From contig JAFCMP010000037.1 of assembly GCA_017506865.1 (NCBI GenBank), positions 186,001 through 250,000 of the forward strand: 64,000 bases of DNA, given 5' to 3'. This DNA comes from Tribonema minus. Lineage: Eukaryota > Sar > Xanthophyceae > Tribonematales > Tribonemataceae. How positions within the stretch are numbered: position 1 is the first letter of the stretch; the number at the start of each line of letters is the position of its first letter. The translations under genes and the position numbers were made by a program. Shown here one piece after another: positions 1-12,800 of the stretch. The notes below the pieces were generated by a model. The model had not been told where the DNA came from. It saw only the letters and a list, made by a program, of their open reading frames with translations, and ran no database searches.

Positions 1-1418
1 AGCGTGCCCGTAGGCTTGAAACTGCAATGCGATACATGCCAAGCGCTGCAATGCTGGATGCTGTTAGCGCCGCGTTTGCAGCAACACCTCGCGAGCTGGA
101 GAGGCAGCGCGAGAATAAGCTTGCAGCTTCTGGGTGTTCCTGCGTGCAGCGGCAACTAGACCCCCAGCGCGCTGATTGGTGAACGGTTGTAGCGATACGC
201 ACGTACGCATACCCGCTCGCAAAAATCAGCAAGCGTGGCATCGCCCAAGTGCATCAGTAGTGCGGAGGCTTGCGCGCGCCATGACTTGGGAAGGCTCGCG
301 CCCTGAAGGGTCCCTCGCCTATAAATTCAATTCTACGAAATTACGCGCGCATCATGATCTATGAGGCTCGGGACCACAGTCGCAGCGCCGACCTCCGGTC
401 GGACGCTGGAACCTCTTCGGGATCGCTCGCCTACAAGCAAAAAAACGCCTTTCGCCACCATCGGGAGCGGCAAGAGATGTGCAACAGCCTCAAAAGGTGG
501 GCCGGTGCAGTTTGAAGTTGCGCTCGCAGCACTGCTGCAGACCGCAGCTTCAAGTCACATTGCATAGCATCAAAAGCATGAGCACTTGGTAAAAGCTGCT
601 CTCATTAAGTGACACGACCCTGTGTATTTGGGTCGTCCGTCGCTGCATGATGGACGCTAAGTGGCGCTGCGGCTAGTCTAATGCGCAGCTGTAGCGGTCC
701 ATACAACTGCAGGCACTATTTGCGAGTTGCAGCACTACTTGCGCGTTGGCTGCATGGATTACCGAGGCGGTCCCAGCACTTGGCTTACGTGGAGGTGTGG
801 TCGTCTACAACTTGCAGAAATTGACACTGTTGACGCTCAATACACAGAGTGTAGCCGTCCTCTGTGCGCAGTCTCCCGGGCATCATCAAGCGCGCCAGGT
901 GTTGATGCTTGCTTCACGACACTCTTGAACCTCTACACCCGGTGCCACAGGCCACCCCTGCCTAGGGCATAGCCGCACAACATTTAGGTAGCGCGTGTCA
1001 ACCACTTGACTGCCTCTGAAGTAGGGGCAGTGTCTTGTGTGCCGCACCACTGCTGCCCGCATTGCCCACAGCATGCGTGTGCCGTGCCCATGTGTGCACA
1101 CGATAACTCGGCAACGCTTTAGTGCATTGCGCGGCTAACAGCACTGGCGGGCGCAGGCAGTGAAATATGCAAAGGCGGCCAGCCATCTGGCAGCTGCTGC
1201 GGCGGTGAACACACCACGGGCGTGCGCCGGAGCACATGCCGCATGCTCACTCGCTGCAGCAGCGCATGCCGCAGGCCCCCCTTCCAGGGAATGAGCAATG
1301 CCGTTTTGAAATGCACATTCGTGGCAGGCTCAGCGGCCTGGCGGCGCGCAGCAGCAGCGCTCCTCAGTCACACGTCGGCACGCACCGCGCAGGCGCGCAT
1401 TAATACGACAGCACCGCT
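1..1418. other. Region downstream of the XPC gene, no gene recognised
   Basis: This stretch follows the XPC stop codon in the minus direction. The open frames here are short and overlap on both strands, and none shows a family motif, convincing codon bias or splice structure. I see no tRNA, rRNA or mobile element in it. Part of it is presumably the XPC 3' untranslated region. Confidence 0.5.
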
Positions 1419-4400
1419 TCAGTGCCCGTACTGCTGGCGCAGGCGCATGCGCTTGAGCAGGTGCTGCAGGAGCCGCTTCCAGCGCTTGAGCACTGCCTTC
1501 TCGCGCCGCGCCTGCGCCTTGCCGCGCGCGTCCTCCGCCAGCGCCTCGGCCGCCGCCATCACGGCGACGGCGTGCTCCTGTTAATGATGAGTGTGTGTGA
1601 ATGCGGGGGGGGGGGGGGGGGGGGGGGGAGGAAGGGAGCATAAACCTCGGAGTTGATGTAAAGCTTCAGCAAGGGACGTTTTGCTCTGTAACTGTGCCGC
1701 ACTTGGTGTCGAGATGCATACCATGTTCTTGACAGCACCTGGTTGCAAACTATCGACGGCGCGCTGCGTCACGTTGAAGCAGCCGCTGCGCAGCAGCGGC
1801 CGCCCGCGTCTGCCGCCTGAAGTGCGCGGAGTCTCTGCTGAGCAGCGCTGCCCCAGTGACAATCACAGCGCTCAGTTTGCTGCTCGCAGACCATCCCAGT
1901 CCAAGTGCGGCTCACCAAAACGCGCCTGTCTGTCCTCCTCGATTTGTCGACAACACAATGGGTTCATCCAAGCGTCATGCAGCTGCAGAAAAACCCTTCA
2001 TCGTCCCTGCGCTTTGCTCTACGCCACTTCTCATCGTCCCTGGCGAACACACCGTACACTACACCATAGAGGTCGACCGAGTATGTTTGCACAAAAAAGT
2101 GTACAGTGGAATACATGGCATACGTAAGCCCTTCCGGCCAAGGCGCAGGCTCATGTCAGCAAAATCGACACCAGCAAAATGGCATGATGCATACGTCTCT
2201 GCACGGCCGGTCTCTGCTTCAGAACGAGACTTGGACTCCTTCCCCAGCGCTCTGCACGCTGGCGCTTCATGCGCTGCCAGTATGCCACGAAGCTGAACAG
2301 TGCAGTGCGCTGGGAATTGTCTGCGGCGGCGGTTCATGTGCACATTCAAGTGTGACGCACCTGGCACACCACAAAGCCCTGCATCTGCGGCACGCCGCGG
2401 CCGCTCTTGAACGCGAACCCCACCTGCACGCGCGCACCACGGGCGGGAGAGAGTGGAGTTCCGCTGAGCACTGCGTCACACAAAACATACATACTGTCGA
2501 GTACAGCACGCAGCCAATGCTAAGTGCGCCACCTGTCTTGAAGCCGATCACAAGAGGCAACATCTATGAAGCGGTGACCGTGAAGCGCATGATGCCATCG
2601 CGCACGCGCCCACGCGCTGCTCTGGATGCGCCCGGAGAGCCGCTTTGCGGATGAAGTTGAAGTTCACATTTCACGCTGCAGGCGCGACAGTCCAATCACA
2701 GTCAGGGTGCTGGCAGCCCTGACTGTGGCGCGCAGGCACGTCGCGCGCCCCAATGTTGACAACGACAGTGCCATCGCTGTCGCGCACAACGGCGACTGCG
2801 AGTATCTCCGCGAAAACGGGCACACGGCACAGGTAAGTCACGATGTCACACGAAGTACGCCTTGCGGGCGGCGGTTGTGCATTGTGCGCGATCCGCACGC
2901 CCACTCATGCTTTTTCATTTTTTGGCAATTATTTTTTCAAAAACATACTTGAAAGTAATCATCATGACATTTTTTGAATTAATTACGAAACGCGCGGTTT
3001 TGTACCATTTTTCCCTCAAATTGAAAAACATGCGCTTACTTTTTGGGGATTTTTTTTTCCTCTACAACCTGTTGTCAGGAAGTACTAAAAAATCAATTTT
3101 TTGTCAGGAACTACAAAAAATATTAAAATTGTTGTGGTTCTATGTGCGAGCGCTGCTCGCCCTCTCCTCCCCCAAATCCTGAGTTGCCTGCTCCAGAGGA
3201 CACGGTCAACACTGCTGACACACTTGTGACTTCTGTTGAACGTGGCTGACGTTGAGCAGAGCTAATGTCCAGGTGTTGTTCAGTGAACATAGTGAGCACT
3301 GCTGGCAACTGATGAACGTGCCGATATTGCCGCCGATATTGTTGACACACATACAAAAACCCTTATGAATAATTCAAGTATGGTGTGTGTTGCTCACGAT
3401 GAGTGAACGTGATGAGTAAATGTGGTGGGCGCTAAGAGTGAGCATGGTGAGCGCTGCCGACCATCAATGAACATGATGAGCGCTGCTGACAATCGATGAA
3501 CGCGTTGAGCGCCGCAGATATAGCTACCACCGGCGATCGTGCTGACCGCCGCTGACACTCAATGCATGCGAACAGCGATGCTGACAGTTCACGACCGTGG
3601 TGACTGCTGCCAACAATCAGTAAACATGGTGAGCGCTGCTGCGGACCTTGGCGGGGGCGCAGTCCACGCCGAGCGCGCGCGCCGCCGCCGCGACGTGCGA
3701 CGCCCCCTCCTGGGGGTTCAGGTAGACCGTTCCGGCCGGAAGAAGGTTCCGGTCGCCGTTCCACAGGTCCACGGTGCCGTACTCGGGATTGCGCGGGATG
3801 ACGCCATTGACTGCCGGCGGCGGGCGGTACGGCTCCGTTTGCCAGTGGCCGTAGAGGGGTACGTCAGGGGCGGCGGGGGTGTCGTAGGTTGCCTGCGTCG
3901 GGAAAATGCGGGGTGGGGGTGTGGGGGGGGGTTTTGGGGGGGGGGGGGGGGGGATGAGCGTTCGGTGGAATTCATGCGCACGATGCATTTCAAGATCAAG
4001 TGGATTGGAAAACTGCACGGGGCACAATGGTGGTATCCAGGTCAGCTAGTGTTGCAGCGGCGCGTCGGATTGTGTGAATGTGTGCTCAGAGCGCACTTGC
4101 TCTGAGCACACTTGCTCAGAGCGCACTTGCTCTGAGCACACTTGCTCAGAGCGCACTTGCTCGGAGCACACTTGCGGGCACGCACTCAGTCCGTAAACCG
4201 TCTCGTCATCCAGATTCAACTGAAATCAATGACACCGCCAGTGCAGACGAAAAAGAAACAAAAGTCCAGCTCAAGCGCCAATCAACTCGTTCTGCCTACC
4301 CTTCGCAGACATCTGCCCAGGGCATCTTTTGAAGAGCTATCATGGGAGCACCAGCAACACTTTCAGAAACTGAATGGTGCACCGCGTCCCAGCGCGGCTG

Positions 4401-7400
4401 ATGCTACCCTGACAACATATATGCTGTCATGGTACTTCGCATTCTCACCCACTCTGTCTGGCATTTTGCTTAGTTCAGGTGTAATTCATTAGCGCCATGC
4501 AGAGCGCGACAACAGTCGCATCTCTGCCGCCACCCTGTCCCTCACTGGCCGACAGCGTCAATCAATGCCATGCATCTGAGCGCAAGAGATGGTATTATTT
4601 GTCTACAGCACTATTGAACTGCACAGTAAGTATACCCAATTGGCCAAGAGTACTTGGCATTGAGTGCCGCCATGCTGATTCATATATGACTCAAGCCATC
4701 AGCAGCTACTCTGAACCACACCATGCATAGAACCATATTCGGCCGAGACGGCAGCAAACCACACACAATGGCGACTATCACTGCATAAAGTGACGCCACG
4801 CGAAGGCAACAGATACTCTTCAACAGGCTCAAGGTCAGCGTAAGAGAGAGCATCCAGCCCAGCCACCACCTGCGCCGTAACAGTAGACGTTCAGCCCAGC
4901 CACCACCTGCGCCGCCTCACCATGCCCTGCCTACCTTGACAGTTAAAGATCACACCTGCGCGAACTGCAAACACCAGGAAGGTGGCAATCGCCAGACACT
5001 GATAGTATTTCACTTCTTCTTTGGAGCAAGCATCACATGTATTGAACTACTTCTTTAAAGTAAGCGTCATTCTCTCTGTCACCTGCGGCGCCGCGCGCGC
5101 GGCCCTCACGGACAGCGGCGTCTCCAGCTCGTGCTCCATGACCACCCTGCCCGCCATGGACCAGCCCGTTGCGGACTTTACCTCGCCGACGTCGGCCCTG
5201 GAGTACACCTGCGGCATGACAATGGCATCAAGCATGATTGTTGGCAAATAGGCAATGTCACTTGGTGTGTGCTTGAGCGGCGTGCGCTCTCACGGCAAGA
5301 CATAGACAGCTTGATGATTGCCTGGCGAAGTTTTCGAAAAGACGGCCCTGGAGTACACCTGCCCACCGCATAGCAGTGGCATCGAGCGCGGGTGGCAGGG
5401 CGGCAGAGAGTCATGTGGGGTGCTTGAGCATCGTGTCATTTTGCGACAAGGCACATGAGGCAGCGTTGGTATTTCTGTCTCAAAGTTCTCAAAGACACGG
5501 CCCTGGAGTACACCTGCCACAACAACAATGGCATCAAGCACGGTTGGCTGATGGGCAGTGACATGGCGCGTGCTTGAGCGTCGTGAAGTGTTGTGACGAG
5601 ATGTAGGAAGGGTTGATGCATTCATTGTCAACAAAAGCACTCGGACACTGTGATGAAGATCATGCAAAAAAAACACCAGGCCGAATTGGGACAGGGCATC
5701 AGGAACGCCCCAAATGAGCACACCATGACCATCCATGACCGTGATTTGTGTTTGTCTTCAAATGTAACAGTTTCGGCACAAACAGCAACATCAAGGTGAA
5801 ATTGATGTGAGAAACGAGAAAACTGGTTGTGAACGGGGGGAAGGCCGTGTGTGGCTGCAAAGAGACTGTGCATCAGTATCAGGACACTTGTGAGCATGGC
5901 ACTCGCCATCTGCTTGCCTGCTATGGCGTTGCGGTTCATTTACTTGACCGTGCGAGCACACAATAGGACAAGGCAACACTAAGACACGGAAAAGTACCAA
6001 CACAAAAATCTTGGCGATCTTAATTTATCCGCGTTTTAAAACATTGAATACAGTCTGATAGTTTGTTCGATTGTAATTCAATTTTTTAAAAATGATATGC
6101 TGTCGCCCCGAATAATTTTTAAACATCAGTTGACTTTTATGAATTTTTGAATTGACAATTAATACATAATTGATAATCATTAGTACAAAAAACATAAAAT
6201 CTTATTTCTCCATGTGCCACCAAGGCCTAATCTCAAAGTAAAAGGATGCCCAAAAACGCACCCAGGCCTAATTAGGATTGGTGCCCGGAACGCTCCAAAT
6301 ATTGGTCCGGTCATCCCAGCTAGGCACATGACGGTATGCATTGTGAGTTGCATGACACTTTCGGAGACGCTTTAATGCGGTATCGCCCACTTGCATAGGA
6401 TCAGAGCGGTGGTCACCGATGCGCGAGATGTGCCCTAGATGAGCATCACTGCCTAGGTGGCAGCGCTCTCACAATCTGGTGCCGTGCGTAAAGGCGCGCT
6501 GAGAGATTCCACCAGGACCTTACGCCGCTTGCCTCTGAGGCACACAATGGGTGAGGCCGACGGACGACTTGAAGCACACGCGCTCATTGCCGTCTGCACG
6601 CTCCGGGCCGCTCTACTTCAAATTACAACGAGAGGTGAACCGCACACTTCGCCTTGACCGGATCATCAAGCGCCTGCGCAGCTCAGCGACGCACAAAATC
6701 ACATCAGCACGAGCGCATGACACAACTTCAACTTCAAATTCAATTGTTCACGCGCACGGCGCGTCACCTCACCATGTGCCCCTTGACGGCGCCCACGGGC
6801 TTGGCGTGCGGCCGCAGCGCCTCCGCCTTGGACAGCTGGCTCGGCGTGCAGTACTGGCTGTGCCGCTTGAGCGCTGCCAGCGTCGCGGGGATGGGCTCGC
6901 GCGCCACCTGTGGGGTAGGATGGTATCACATCATTAGTACTGGCTGTGCCGCCTGAGCGCTGCCAGCGTCGCGGGGATGGGCTCGCGCGCCACCTGCGGG
7001 GTAGAATGGTACCACATTCATCACGGCGCACACATCGAAGGTAACTACGTATGCCGTGGGGCGCTACGTACCGGACAGGAAGCTGGGCAGAAATGGAGTG
7101 TGTTGCTGTGTACGTCACCCAAAGCTTTTCCTTAGCGCTGTGATTGAGCGCTGCTGATGGGGATGGGCGGGGATCGCGTGTTGCAGGCAGCAAGTGGGAG
7201 TCTCGGGCGGGCTCGCAGAGGGCGCACCACTCAATATGTGCACATTATCAAAATGCTTTAGGGTTTGATTTGCAAAACGTGCTCAATGCAAACATTCGGG
7301 CACATGAAATGTTGGGGTGCTGATGTCATTTATGAACAAGAAAAATATCGTCGGCAATTGCTGCAAGTGGTAAAGAAATTGTAAGATGGCTATGGAGCGG

Positions 7401-9749
7401 TTTTTCTGAAGCTGAGTTACCTGTTCAATCCTTAGTGTCAACCTCTTTTTGGTAGTCACAGCAGTAGCTTTCATTCATTTCGCTGTAATGGAAGCGCGCA
7501 CGTGTCTTTCCACTACTTCAGCAGTACTGCCGGCAAAGCCCTGCGCGATTGATGCTCCATGCGCATCAGCACAGTCCCCGAGTGCGGCGACCATATGAGC
7601 TCCAGTTAAAATCCAAATACTTCAAAGTACTGTCGTCCGCGTACAATGTGATTTCAAAGAAACAAAAACTAATCCTCATAGTAAAAAGTATCAAAGTTAC
7701 TGCGGGACTGCGGGCCAGCCAGCGCCTACTGCCGTCGACGCCGCCGGATGTTGCCACAACGCCCCCGCGCCGCACACGCCGCCGCCGCTGCTGCGGAGGC
7801 GAACCTGCGCAGCGCCTGCTTTCCTACATTGCGCGCTGCTGAGCGTCATCAGGCCCTGCTGCGGAGACCCTGCAACGGCGATGCGCGCGCGACCTCACGC
7901 GTTCGACGGTGACAAAGCGGAGCTGTCTCGTCGCGCTGCCACACCAGCATACTGGCGCCGAAACGGACCTCAGGTGCGGTCACTGGTTGAACTTCTCTGT
8001 TGAAGTTCAGCGCACCTGCTTGCTGAGCTCTGCCTCCTCCTGCGCCTCCAGCGCCGAGCCGAAGGCGCCGCGGCCAAAGTTCCACTGCCGCAGCAGCGCT
8101 CCCCACCAGCCGCCGTCGCCTGCGCCGGCGAGTAAAATATGTTTCACCAATAAATGCGGCCAAACTTCTCCGATCGAAAAAAAAAAACAGGAGAAAGACT
8201 TGAATGAGAAAACGCCCAGAAAAAGCAAAAAAAAAAAATGTTCAGATACACTAAAAGGGTCCGCGCGCGTGGCGTAGAGAGGTGCCATCGGCAGCATACA
8301 AAGATGCGCCTATGAGCAAGGCACAGCACAGGAGACAGCGATCGTCATGATGATGCGACCCGATGACACGATCCAGAGACATGGCGATGGGATCATCGCT
8401 GGCGCGTCGTGGTGCGCTCAGCCGGCGCGGAGTGCAGAGCCGCGTAGCGCGTGCCCCGATACGACGGCGGACGTGCGTACGACCACGTTGCGCCGCGTCA
8501 TCGCCGTGACGTATGCGCCGCGTCATCGCCGTGACGAATACGTCACGGCGATGACGCGGCGCAACGTGGTCGTGCGCCGACCCGCTGTTGGTCGCGTGCG
8601 GCGCGGACGCGGAACGCGCAGGCGCTGGCGAGGGTACACGAGAGGCGCGGCAGCGCGCAATGGCGCCCCCACGCATGCACGGCGCCGCAGCGACAGCGCA
8701 GGTGGAACAGACTGGGACGCCGCGGCCCGCGCAGCTGGTGGCTTCACCGTACTTCAAGCACTCAAAGTTATTGAAGTGGCATTCCCAGGCACATTCCAAC
8801 TGAAGTGCTACTACGAGATGAAGCATCCGCCGCACCTGGCGCAGCGCCGCCGCTCATGCTGCCGCCGCCGCCGCCGCCACCGCGGCTGCCGCGCCGCAGC
8901 AGCGTCCCCGCCGCCGCAGCGCGCGTCGGCAGCACGTGGCTCCACTCCGCGGCGTACCTGGCAGCAGCGGGGGACGGACGGCAGGTGGCGACGGCGCGTC
9001 ACGCGCTGCGCGTTGGTGTTGATGCGCATTGTGTGTTGCAGCTGTACCTGCAGGCGGGCCCGTGCTGCTGCGCGCTGATGAATACATGCAGACGCTTACA
9101 TGTTAAATACTTCTATATAAATACACTCTGAAGTGAAAATATAGATGTGCTTTTGTATGTCTCTTGATGTATGTACATACTTCAAGTATATACAGAAGTA
9201 TACATGCTGACCGCATCTGCTGCACGCCAGAGTCTCGTTGAACTTCACAAGAGGGCATGACGCAAGGTGGACTGTGCTGGTCACGCCAATTGTATTCCGC
9301 TTTCCGCTGTCGATGCAATCAGTGTGAAGTTGTTGCGGTAGTGCTGCAACAAGAAACGTCCGGCTCTACCACCCAGCCATTCAGAACAATACACTTCGGA
9401 GTATGAGTTTCAAGGCATGTGCAAACGGTGCACATTTGCGATGCACTACTGTAGTGCCGCAGGTACACTGGCTAGCGGTGCACAGCATGCAGCACACATG
9501 TCGGCACGCCCCCACGGTGCATCTTCAGCCACAACAAGATCAGCAGCTGCCTGCTGAGCATCAGCGCGTGGCCCGAGTTCAGTTTTCCAGGTGCCCTTGT
9601 GGATTCAGGAGCCCTGACTCAGACTCTGATCCCAGGTCTCACCTTCGTGTGACGTCCTGCCAGGCGCACAGCAGAAGGCGCACGATGCAGTGATGCAGCA
9701 AAACGGCGGCAGTGGGGGCAGCAGCAGCGAGAGTGGGGGCAGCAGCAGC

Positions 9750-9818
<69 letters not shown>

Positions 9819-12800
9819 CAGCGGCCAGCGGCGTGCGTTGATGCGACCACTGGCGACCCATGCGCCTAACCCTAGTTCTGATTCTAACTTTTACCCTTAT
9901 CCGAACCCCAAGATGCGGCGCAATTCACACAACCTCAGGTGCTACGAAGCGCATTCAAAGACCCTGTAGTGCGCAGCAGCGGCGGCACAGTGCCGACTTC
10001 TTGCACATGCGGGTGGCAGCAGCGGAGCTCGGCAGGCACGGCAAATTACAAACGCGCAGCGCACAACGCGCCGTGACTCATTCTAAGAAGCAAGCCTGTA
10101 AGGTCGCGGTGCGTTCTGCTTGCGGACCTCTGCTTTCTTTCAGTCACCAATGATGACCTAGGGCCTAGATTTTTTTTTTTGCATTTCTCATTGCCCTGGT
10201 GCGTATTTTTAAGGGACTCTTCCAAGCCTGGTGGTGCACTGTTGGTGTCAACCTTATTGACCTTATTCTCGCCTGGCTGTATTGGATGCTCCTACAGTCA
10301 GATACACAAAGCATACAACATAATTCAAAGTTTAGAAAATCACTAAGTGCCATGACTTTTGCCAATCATTCACAACCGTGTCTGTGTGAGCGTGTGCTGG
10401 TGGTGCAAGCAACTTCACCAGAAAGCTGATTGACAGCGGTTAGATAAGGCTTCGAAACAGAAGCCACACGTCGATTGCAGGTTTTCGTTGACGGTAATGG
10501 AGTGCTCATATAGGGTTGTTTCAGAGCCACATAGGGTTGTTTCAGAGCCCTGTCCTCTGTAGGCCTAGCTTTTCCTCACAACTGATTATAAATTGTCAGG
10601 TCCTTCCGCAACCAAATCAAGCACACCACGGTACCTTGACGACGCCGTCGGCGCCAATGGCGACCACAAAGGGCATGCGGCGCCCGCGCGGACGCGCCCG
10701 CTCCACCGACAGCGGCTCGTCAATGAGGTCGCGCAGGCAGTCCACGTGGACCCAGCTCTGCGCCGGCGGCGGCGGCAGCGGCGGCGGCGGCGCTGCAGAG
10801 CACGCGGGGAAGCAGGGCGGCGCGCGCGAACATGGGGACTCGTGAGTACGAGTCATGAGGATGGATGGGTTTTCCAGAGCCGACAGCGGGATGTCAATGA
10901 GGTCGCGCAGGCATTCCACGTGAAACGACGCCTGCGGCGGCGGCGACGGCGCTGCAGTGGCAAGATGCGCCACCACGGCAACTTGTGAGTGGTGGGTCGG
11001 TTGCACAGCGTCGGAGTGTTCACGAACAAAAGAAGCATGGAGGCGGGGGGGGGTGTGATGGTTGTATGGCTTGGCCGCGCGGTGCCGAGGCTGCACAGGA
11101 AGCGCGCTAGCAGGCTCAGCGGCGCTTTGGCGGGTGCGGCGCTGCTGCTGCCGCTGCGGCGCTGCTGCTGCCGCTGTGGCGCGAATGGCAGGCGGCAACA
11201 CGACTGCAGGGGCCACGCAACGCATTCATCGCAGTCACATACACTCAGGAGCATGTAGTCAGGTTTGAAAGAACTTCCCTCGACGTGCAGCTGCCAGCCG
11301 GGCACGGCAGCAGCGCTGCAACGACGGAGGCATTGATGAGGGAACAGCTGCACCGCTGCCAGTCACACCACATTACCATCTCCTCAAGCACTTGAACTTT
11401 CTGCCAGCCTTGTACTGATGGCGGGCATGTGGTCTGCGGCACTGTTCCGCTGTACATACCGGATTTGGAATAATTGCTCACGATGCAGCAGCGGCCGCCC
11501 GCGCTGCGAACTTCTGCGCACGCGGCACGACACACGGCCTTGACACACATCAACTGACGTGTTGGCGCCACTTGTGCCATCCCAGATACGAAACATCAAT
11601 CACTCGCACCAGCCATCTTGGGGTGTCACCTGTTGAGCCGTTCAGATCGCCATGACCGCATTCTGCAGCCTCCTTTCCACCGAAAAGCTTCAGCGATGCA
11701 CTCGTCCCGGCGCCGCCGCTTCCGCCGCCGCTGCTGCCGCCGCCACCGCCGTCCCCAAAATGCCGACTGGTGGTGGGGCCTTGGACACCATTCAAAGACG
11801 GCAACCGCTGTGGTCGCCCCTTTGCTGCCTGTTGCTTCCACGTTTGTCCCTTGTTTCGCCCCCGCCTCTTTCCCCGGTCATCGTCACCGCTTTCGCCGCT
11901 CATGTCCTCATCTTCATCCTCACTGCTGCTGCTGCTGCCGCCGCCGCTGCTGCTGCTGCCGTCAACCTCCGCCTCCGACGACGTCCGCTGCAAAGCCTCG
12001 CTCTCGCTGCCAGAGGTCTCTCGCGCCGCTGCTGCCGCCGCCGCCGCCGCCGTCGCCGCGGCGCCTCCGCCGCGTCTGGCGCGCAGGGCTCGTGCGCTGC
12101 CATCGCAGGCAACCTCAGCGCGTTTTCTGCGACCGGGTGAATGTACTGAAGGTCGCGTTGCCGCCAGCGCGTCCGGAGCCTCGGCGGCGCCGGCGACAGC
12201 GCCGCTGCTGCCGTTGTCGCTGCCGCCTCCGTCAGCTCGGCCCGCTTTGCCACTGCCAGCGGCGGCGGCGGCGGCAGCAGTGCCGAGCCCCTGCTCCTCG
12301 CCACTGCTGCCCTCGTCCTCAGACGAAGACGTGTCCGTGTCAAGCGCTGCCAGCTGAGCAATGATGCTGCCCCCTGTTCGGGGTGCGGCGCCAGCTGCGC
12401 CATCGCTGTTACTGTTGGATGAGGCTGCCGGCGCCGCTGCTGCAGCGGCCGCCGCGTGGTCACTGCGCTCTTCAAAGCGCAGCGCGCCGCCGCCACTGCT
12501 GCCGCCGTCGCCGATGGGCCCGCCACCATCGCTGCCATCGCTGCCACTCGCTGCAGCAGACGTGGCCGCGGCGGCGGCAGCAGCGGCAGTGGCAGCGCCG
12601 CCTTTGCCACGCTTGCTGGCACTGCCAGCACCACCGCTGGCAGCAGTGCCCGAGGCTGCTGCGCGCTTGCGACCGCGCGGCGACACCGCCGTCTCAGCCG
12701 CCTCTGGCGCCTTTCCCTTCGCCCGCCCCTTCCCTGTGCCCATCTTCGCCTTCGAGCCCGCTGCTCTGCGCTTCGCGGCAGGGCCGCTGCCTTTTTGCTT

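Noticed and set aside
2497-2563. Possible decayed copy of the XPC exon at 2361-2423 (VIGFKTGGALSIGCV)
   Set aside because: The resemblance is limited to a few residues, and the nucleotide flanks do not align well enough to count it with the other junction duplicates.
4142-4730. Two plus-strand frames in an XPC intron (116 and 77 codons)
   Set aside because: No recognisable family, no support from neighbouring junctions, and the first begins inside a tandem repeat.
8251-9131. Several long overlapping frames on both strands
   Set aside because: They surround the 35-bp inverted repeat and GC-rich triplet runs. No family motif appears apart from a possible short XPC exon that I could not place in phase.
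9619-9969. Poly-Ala and poly-Cys frames
   Set aside because: Produced by the (CAG)n array inside an XPC intron, with no coding context on either side.
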